DNA of 64,000 nt from NCBI GenBank assembly GCA_023400235.1, contig JAEXFI010000009.1:44740-108739 (forward strand), in the 5' to 3' direction. Source of the stretch: Bacillota bacterium. GTDB lineage: Bacteria > Bacillota > Clostridia > Acetivibrionales > DSM-1351. Below the pieces are notes generated by a model, which saw only the letters and a program-made list of their open reading frames with translations, was not told the DNA's origin and ran no database searches. Position 1 is the first letter of the stretch; every line of letters begins with the position of its first letter. A program made the translations under genes and the position numbers. Of this stretch, positions 60,233 through 64,000 are shown piece by piece.

Positions 60233-61147
60233 TTGAAGTACACATTGCAGGATGCAAGGAAAATTCTTGGAGTTACGAAAGCCTCATCCAAAGAAGAAAT
60301 AGAAAAAAAATATGATGTGCTCTTAAAAAAGCATAGGATGTTAAAAATGGAAGGTAAGCTGGATCAGGAGTCTGAAACAGAATTCCAAAAGTCAACAGAT
60401 GCCTATAGGATAATTATGGGTTATGAGGTTGAAGAACCAGTTGTTGAAAAAAAGGAAACCTATACGGACAAGGCTTTTGAAAAAGTCGGTATAGACAGGA
60501 AAAAGGCGGATAATTTTTTTCACTATTACAAGGTACACATCATTGTTGGAATTATTGCAATAATTATTATTGCAGCTTCTGTTTATTCCATAGTGACTAA
60601 GGTGGACCCGGATATCACTATTGGTTTGCTGGGTGAAGTGAATTATGACGTACAAGAGAAATTCAAGCAGAAGATAGTGGACAACATTCCCGAGCTTAAA
60701 GTGGTGGGGGCGGATTCCGCCGTATTGTCCAGCAGCCTTGATGACGCCCAGTCCTATTCCTATTGGCAGAAGGCGTTGGTGCTGATAGCCGCCTCGGATA
60801 TAGACGTATATCTGGTAAATAAATTTGCTTTTGAGAACTATGCCATAAATGGTGCTTTTTTAGCTCTGGACGACATAGCAAGGGATAACGGCATTGATGT
60901 TTCTAAAAGCGATTATTTAAGGCTGAGGGCCGTTGAAGAATGGGATACACCAAAAACCTCAACCGATGAGCCCAGACAAGTCAAGAAGTATGCCGATGCC
61001 GAGCCAAAGCTTTATGGTATTGACGTAACCAACAGTGAATTTTTCAAGGACGTTAATATAGTTGGACCTGAAAAAATACTTGTTATTCGTGTTGAACCTA
61101 AGAATTTTGATATGGACATGAAATTAGTCAAACTGTTTACTAAATAA
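60233..61147 (+). CDS. Membrane protein with J-domain-like N-terminus
   Basis: A 304-residue protein. Start TTG 60233 with GGAGGGG at good spacing. Residues 1-65 (ARKILGVTKASSKEEIEKKYDVLLKKHRMLK, in parts) look like a DnaJ J-domain, but the HPD catalytic triad is replaced (KKHRMLKME), so it cannot be a normal DnaK partner. A single membrane helix lies at about 103-125. The outer part (130-304) has no named domain; it includes PDITIGLLGEVNYD and DIDVYLVNKFAFENYAING. Function unknown. Lies just after lysS. Confidence 0.65.
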   Translation: MKYTLQDARKILGVTKASSKEEIEKKYDVLLKKHRMLKMEGKLDQESETEFQKSTDAYRIIMGYEVEEPVVEKKETYTDKAFEKVGIDRKKADNFFHYYKVHIIVGIIAIIIIAASVYSIVTKVDPDITIGLLGEVNYDVQEKFKQKIVDNIPELKVVGADSAVLSSSLDDAQSYSYWQKALVLIAASDIDVYLVNKFAFENYAINGAFLALDDIARDNGIDVSKSDYLRLRAVEEWDTPKTSTDEPRQVKKYADAEPKLYGIDVTNSEFFKDVNIVGPEKILVIRVEPKNFDMDMKLVKLFTK

Positions 61148-61222
61148 AATATATGCATTTAAGGTTTTACGGCTGTAGTTGCAAGCATTAAGACCTGAAA
61201 AATTTTGATGGGGGGTATTAAC

Positions 61223-61540
61223 ATGGAAAGCAGTGAATTCAGGATAACTAAAGAATTGGATGGTGACAAGACAAGTATAATCCTGTCTGGAGAGATTGAT
61301 ATATATACCAGTCAGACCTTTAAGAATGAACTGAACGAAGTTGTAAATACATCCAAGGGTGATATTTATATAGATTGTAAAGACCTTTCCTATATAGACA
61401 GTACCGGCCTTGGAATACTTGTAGGAGCATTAAAGGAAATAAGAAAAGAGAACAATAATATATACATTTGTAATTTAAAGGATAATATTAAGAAGCTTTT
61501 TATTATTACCGGATTGGATAAATTATTTAAAATTGATTAA
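61223..61540 (+). CDS. STAS anti-sigma factor antagonist (RsbV/SpoIIAA-like)
   Basis: A 105-residue STAS domain protein that binds the anti-sigma kinase when unphosphorylated. The phosphorylation site Ser is in DLSYIDSTGLGILV. Start ATG 61223 after GGGGGG. First gene of a partner-switch module; a terminator-like hairpin separates it from the kinase gene. Confidence 0.93.
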   Translation: MESSEFRITKELDGDKTSIILSGEIDIYTSQTFKNELNEVVNTSKGDIYIDCKDLSYIDSTGLGILVGALKEIRKENNNIYICNLKDNIKKLFIITGLDKLFKID

Positions 61541-61567
61541 ATTATAGTTTGCAATCTCAAAATCATG

Positions 61568-61594
61568 GGTACACATAAATTGTGTACCTATTTT
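61568..61594 (+). terminator. Terminator or attenuator inside the sigma module
   Basis: GGTACAC pairs with GTGTACC, loop of six, followed by TATTTTT. It lies between the STAS gene and the anti-sigma kinase gene and could reduce expression of the latter two. Confidence 0.6.
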
Positions 61595-61618
61595 TGATAA
61601 TTAAAAAGGAGACTATAT

Positions 61619-62008
61619 ATGGATGGAAATATAACTTATGACAATGTTGCACTGATTTTACCCATGAAAAGGGAGTATGTCAGTACTGCAAGATTAACGG
61701 CTTCAAGCGTAGCCAACAGAATAGGCTTTAATATTGACGAGGTTGAAGACATCAAGGTGGCTGTGGCAGAAGTTTGCAACATCATATTATCAAAGGTGAC
61801 AAATGGTGCCGATCAGTATAGAATATGCTTCAATATTCATGAGAATACGCTCCGGATAACCTTTACAGGAGAAAATACCCGCTTTGATTGCTTTAAGGAT
61901 TCTCTGGAAAATGAATACGGCTTATACATTATGAAGGCGCTCATGGATTCTGTTGAGCTTTGCAATAATGATGATTCCATAGTTATGACCAAGAAGATTG
62001 GAGAATAG
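61619..62008 (+). CDS. RsbW-like anti-sigma factor kinase
   Basis: A 129-residue GHKL ATPase of the RsbW/SpoIIAB type. N box region EDIKVAVAEVCNIILSKV, weaker G boxes (NEYGLYIMKALMD). It would bind the sigma factor and phosphorylate the STAS protein. GGAGAC precedes ATG; the sigma gene starts three bases after its stop. Confidence 0.85.
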   Translation: MDGNITYDNVALILPMKREYVSTARLTASSVANRIGFNIDEVEDIKVAVAEVCNIILSKVTNGADQYRICFNIHENTLRITFTGENTRFDCFKDSLENEYGLYIMKALMDSVELCNNDDSIVMTKKIGE

Positions 62009-62011
62009 CTT

Positions 62012-62758
62012 ATGGAAAAAGTAAACAGCAGTATTGAAGTGATGGAGGAGGCTGAACTGTTTTCACATTTTATTGAGAGCAAAGATGTGGCCTACAGAAA
62101 CGCTATTGTATCAAAATACATAAATCTGGCGGAGTTTCTGTCAAAGAAGTTTTTAAACAGAGGCGTTGATTTTGATGACATATATCAAGTTGCTTGCATG
62201 GCTCTCATTAAGGCCGTGGACAGGTTCAGCCCGGATAAGGGTGTCAAGTTTGTAAGCTTTGCCACACCGACAATATTAGGTGAAATAAAAAGGTTCTTCA
62301 GGGATAAGAGTACTTCCATCAAGATACCAAGAAGACTATATGAGGCCAGACAAGGGCTTAACAAGGCCAGAGATGAATTGACACAGGAATTGAAAAGAGT
62401 TCCCCGTGCTGACGAAATAGCTGCATATATGGGGCTGAATGTTGAAACAGTCCTGGAAATAATTGAAGCCGGAAGTTCCAATGCTGTCAAGTCCCTGGAC
62501 CAGAGCATATATCAGGATAATGAAGCTGATTTGAACGATGTGCTGGGTTACGATGAGAGGACATATGAAAAAATAGAGAACAGGGATTTTATTGAAAAGG
62601 CGTTAAAATTGCTTGGAGATGTGGAGAGAGAGTTTATAACTCTCAGATATATTCAAAATCTGACCCAAAAACAAATTGCAGAAAAATTCGGCGTATCACA
62701 AATGTATATTTCACGAATGGAAAAGAAGATTCTGGACAGGTTTAGAAATTTACTATAA
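62012..62758 (+). CDS. SigB/SigF-family RNA polymerase sigma factor
   Basis: A 248-residue sigma factor with regions 2 to 4. Region 2: YRNAIVSKYINLAEFLSKKF, DDIYQVACMALIKAVDRF, VSFATPTILGEIKRFFRD (the GEIKRFFRD stretch is typical of SigB/SigF). Region 4: LGDVEREFITLRYIQNLTQKQIAEKFGVSQMYISRMEKK. Operon order STAS, kinase, sigma equals rsbV-rsbW-sigB or spoIIA; sequence alone does not separate stress from spore roles, but the neighbours do not look like sporulation loci. Confidence 0.88.
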   Translation: MEKVNSSIEVMEEAELFSHFIESKDVAYRNAIVSKYINLAEFLSKKFLNRGVDFDDIYQVACMALIKAVDRFSPDKGVKFVSFATPTILGEIKRFFRDKSTSIKIPRRLYEARQGLNKARDELTQELKRVPRADEIAAYMGLNVETVLEIIEAGSSNAVKSLDQSIYQDNEADLNDVLGYDERTYEKIENRDFIEKALKLLGDVEREFITLRYIQNLTQKQIAEKFGVSQMYISRMEKKILDRFRNLL

Positions 62759-62771
62759 TATTTCTGCTCAT

Positions 62772-62796
62772 GTTTATATACATAAATAGTGGGTAT
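62772..62796 (+). promoter_or_regulatory. SigB-type promoter
   Basis: GTTTAT at 62772, 13-base spacer, GGGTAT at 62791. This fits the SigB consensus GTTTAA and GGGTAT. It stands 34 bases ahead of the second anti-sigma-like gene, directly behind the sigma gene. Confidence 0.55.
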
Positions 62797-62830
62797 TAAT
62801 ATTAGTATTCTATACTAGGTAGGTGTATTT

Positions 62831-63253
62831 GTGAAAGCCGTAACATATGCAGTGAAGCATGATATTAAAGGCCTCTCGTGTTTGATTAAAACACTTCTCA
62901 GTGCTATTGATGCAGAGCATTTGGTGAGTGAGGATACTCTATTTGAAATTAAGGTTATACTAAATGAGCTTATAGTTAATGCCATCTGTCATGGTAATAA
63001 CTGCGATGACAATCAAGCGACCTATGTTACCGTAAAGATAGTAAGAGACTCACATTTATATGTCAGTGTGAAAGATGAGGGCTGCGGGCTGAGTCAAAGA
63101 ATAGAATTGAAGAAGCTGGATGAATATCTTGAAGCCAACAATAATTCATATAATGAGCACGGCAGAGGGCTTATCATAGTAGAACAGCTTTGTGACAAGG
63201 TGAAGTTCAGCAAATGCAAAAACAAGGTGTCTATAATTAAGAGTTTGAGATAA
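62831..63253 (+). CDS. Second GHKL ATPase, RsbW-like
   Basis: A 140-residue ATPase domain protein starting GTG (VKAVTYAVKHDIKGLSC). N box: LFEIKVILNELIVNAICHGNN, G1: VKDEGCGLS, G2: HGRGLIIVEQLCDKV. It keeps the ATP sites better than the first RsbW-like protein. It may be a further anti-sigma or the kinase that tunes the module, expressed from its own SigB-type promoter. No STAS partner next to it. Confidence 0.82.
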   Translation: MKAVTYAVKHDIKGLSCLIKTLLSAIDAEHLVSEDTLFEIKVILNELIVNAICHGNNCDDNQATYVTVKIVRDSHLYVSVKDEGCGLSQRIELKKLDEYLEANNNSYNEHGRGLIIVEQLCDKVKFSKCKNKVSIIKSLR

Positions 63254-63261
63254 AGTATTAA

Positions 63262-63294
63262 ACAAGGATCAGTGGATTTTCCGCTGGTCCTTGT
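63262..63294 (+). terminator. Hairpin terminator
   Basis: ACAAGGATCAGTGG pairs with CCGCTGGTCCTTGT (one mismatch or wobble); T-rich sequence follows. Ends the sigma module before the rRNA promoter region. Confidence 0.65.
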
Positions 63295-63478
63295 ATGTTT
63301 TATGCAGCCGCGGGAGGTGCTATGGCTGCAACAGTCAATTAATTCATAAAATGAATGCGAATATGAGAAATAAATGGCTAAAACATAAGAAAACCGCAGA
63401 ACTTCATAGAACCTACGCATAATAACGATGTATTTTGATATAATGGTCTAAAATCACAAATTAATAGCTCATTTACCC

Positions 63479-63508
63479 TTGACAATAAAAACTAGATTAT
63501 GTTAGTAT
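63479..63508 (+). promoter_or_regulatory. rRNA operon promoter P1
   Basis: TTGACA at 63479 with a TAGTAT -10 box at 63503 (18-base spacer). Moderate. First of a tandem pair before the rRNA leader. Confidence 0.5.
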
Positions 63509-63590
63509 ATATAAGCCGTCGCTGATGGGGGCACATAATATTGAAATTAATCAGGTTGTTAAACAGACTGAAAAAGTTTTGAAAAAAGTG

Positions 63591-63619
63591 TTGACACAGA
63601 AATGATGGCGTGATACAAT
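63591..63619 (+). promoter_or_regulatory. rRNA operon promoter P2
   Basis: TTGACA at 63591 and TACAAT at 63614 with exactly 17 bases between. Typical strength and place for a clostridial rRNA operon. Confidence 0.75.
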
Positions 63620-64000
63620 GACTAAGCTGCTTGCGGCTAGCAAACAGTTGAAAAGCCTTGAAAGGCAGTGGCAACAGTGCTTTTGAGGAATGGACTTTGA
63701 AAAGTAAACAGTGACAAATACATGCAAATGTATGTACATTCGTGTACATTGTAAAGGACTCTATTAAATTCCAGAATCCAATGGATTCTAAAAATTGAGT
63801 AAAGAATTAGGTTCTTAACGAACCAAATTCACTTGCGAACTTTACAACCCGGTTTTACAAACCTTCTTTAGAGGGTGAATAGAACTGGAACAAAAAGTCA
63901 GCAATTTTAAATGAGCATGCTGAATAAAATTCAGCAGTCAAGCTTATCAAGTTAATTGCGTAGCAGATTCATCTGCGAAACATATAAATTTTAATTTGAG
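63620..64000 (+). other. rRNA operon leader running into 16S rRNA
   Basis: Non-coding leader. GGACTTTGAAAAGTAAACAG at about 63692 resembles the boxA antitermination region of Firmicutes rRNA operons. GCTGAAT with ATTCAGC (63919-63935) forms a short stem. The last bases TTTTAATTTGAG match the usual 5' end of clostridial 16S rRNA, whose body lies beyond the window. Confidence 0.7.

Overview
The window looks like chromosome of a mesophilic, cellulosome-forming clostridium of the Ruminiclostridium type (C. cellulolyticum or C. papyrosolvens-like). Grounds are a GH74 xyloglucanase ending in a type I dockerin, moderately AT-rich DNA with strong GGAGG ribosome sites, sporulation genes (YtfJ, GerMN lipoprotein), an SLH surface protein, HrcA/CIRCE control of groESL, a hisZ-type histidine operon and an rRNA operon leader at the right edge. 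The species is inferred from gene content, not proven.

Left part (1-10 kb): the 3' end of the xyloglucanase gene, then a compact five-gene operon. It encodes a ferric-reductase-like membrane protein with an FMN-binding domain, an ApbE flavin transferase lipoprotein, a NusG-II (EetA-like) protein, a Gx-transporter (EetB-like) protein and an SLH-anchored protein with two FMN-binding domains and a propeller-like C-terminus. Together they look like a flavin-based route carrying electrons from the membrane to the cell surface. A consensus promoter with two large palindromes sits in front. A secreted SH3b-CAP protein follows.

Middle (10-41 kb): housekeeping and accessory genes. These include RluA-type pseudouridine synthase, a nucleotidyltransferase fused to a degenerate phosphomannomutase-like domain, GtrA, UvsE, a PfkB kinase, Tex, small acidic or Cys-rich proteins, a thioredoxin-reductase-like flavoenzyme without an NADPH motif, an orphan histidine kinase, a GerMN lipoprotein, a three-gene NHEJ operon (Ku, ligase, polymerase as separate proteins), GalE, a sugar nucleotidyltransferase, HPF, an LtaS-like enzyme, shikimate kinase, PcrA, an ECF sigma factor with a soluble anti-sigma, and DUF2953-YtfJ.

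Right part (41-64 kb): a compact candidate structured RNA, the histidine run hisZ-G-D-C-B-purC-H-A-F-IE with a TPR gene, groESL under CIRCE, a Tritrichomonas-type IMP dehydrogenase, greA, lysS, a membrane protein with a J-like N-terminus, an RsbV/RsbW/SigB-like partner-switch module, and the promoter and leader of an rRNA operon whose 16S gene starts at the window edge.

The most unusual feature is a set of repeated 5'-leader modules. One module of about 90 bp occurs six times (before tex, a nucleotidyltransferase, pcrA, hisH, hisF and one orphan site) and each copy ends exactly at a start codon. A second, hairpin-rich module occurs three times and shows compensatory base changes. Shorter hairpin-plus-ribosome-site relatives precede three more genes. 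I do not recognise either module as a described RNA family.
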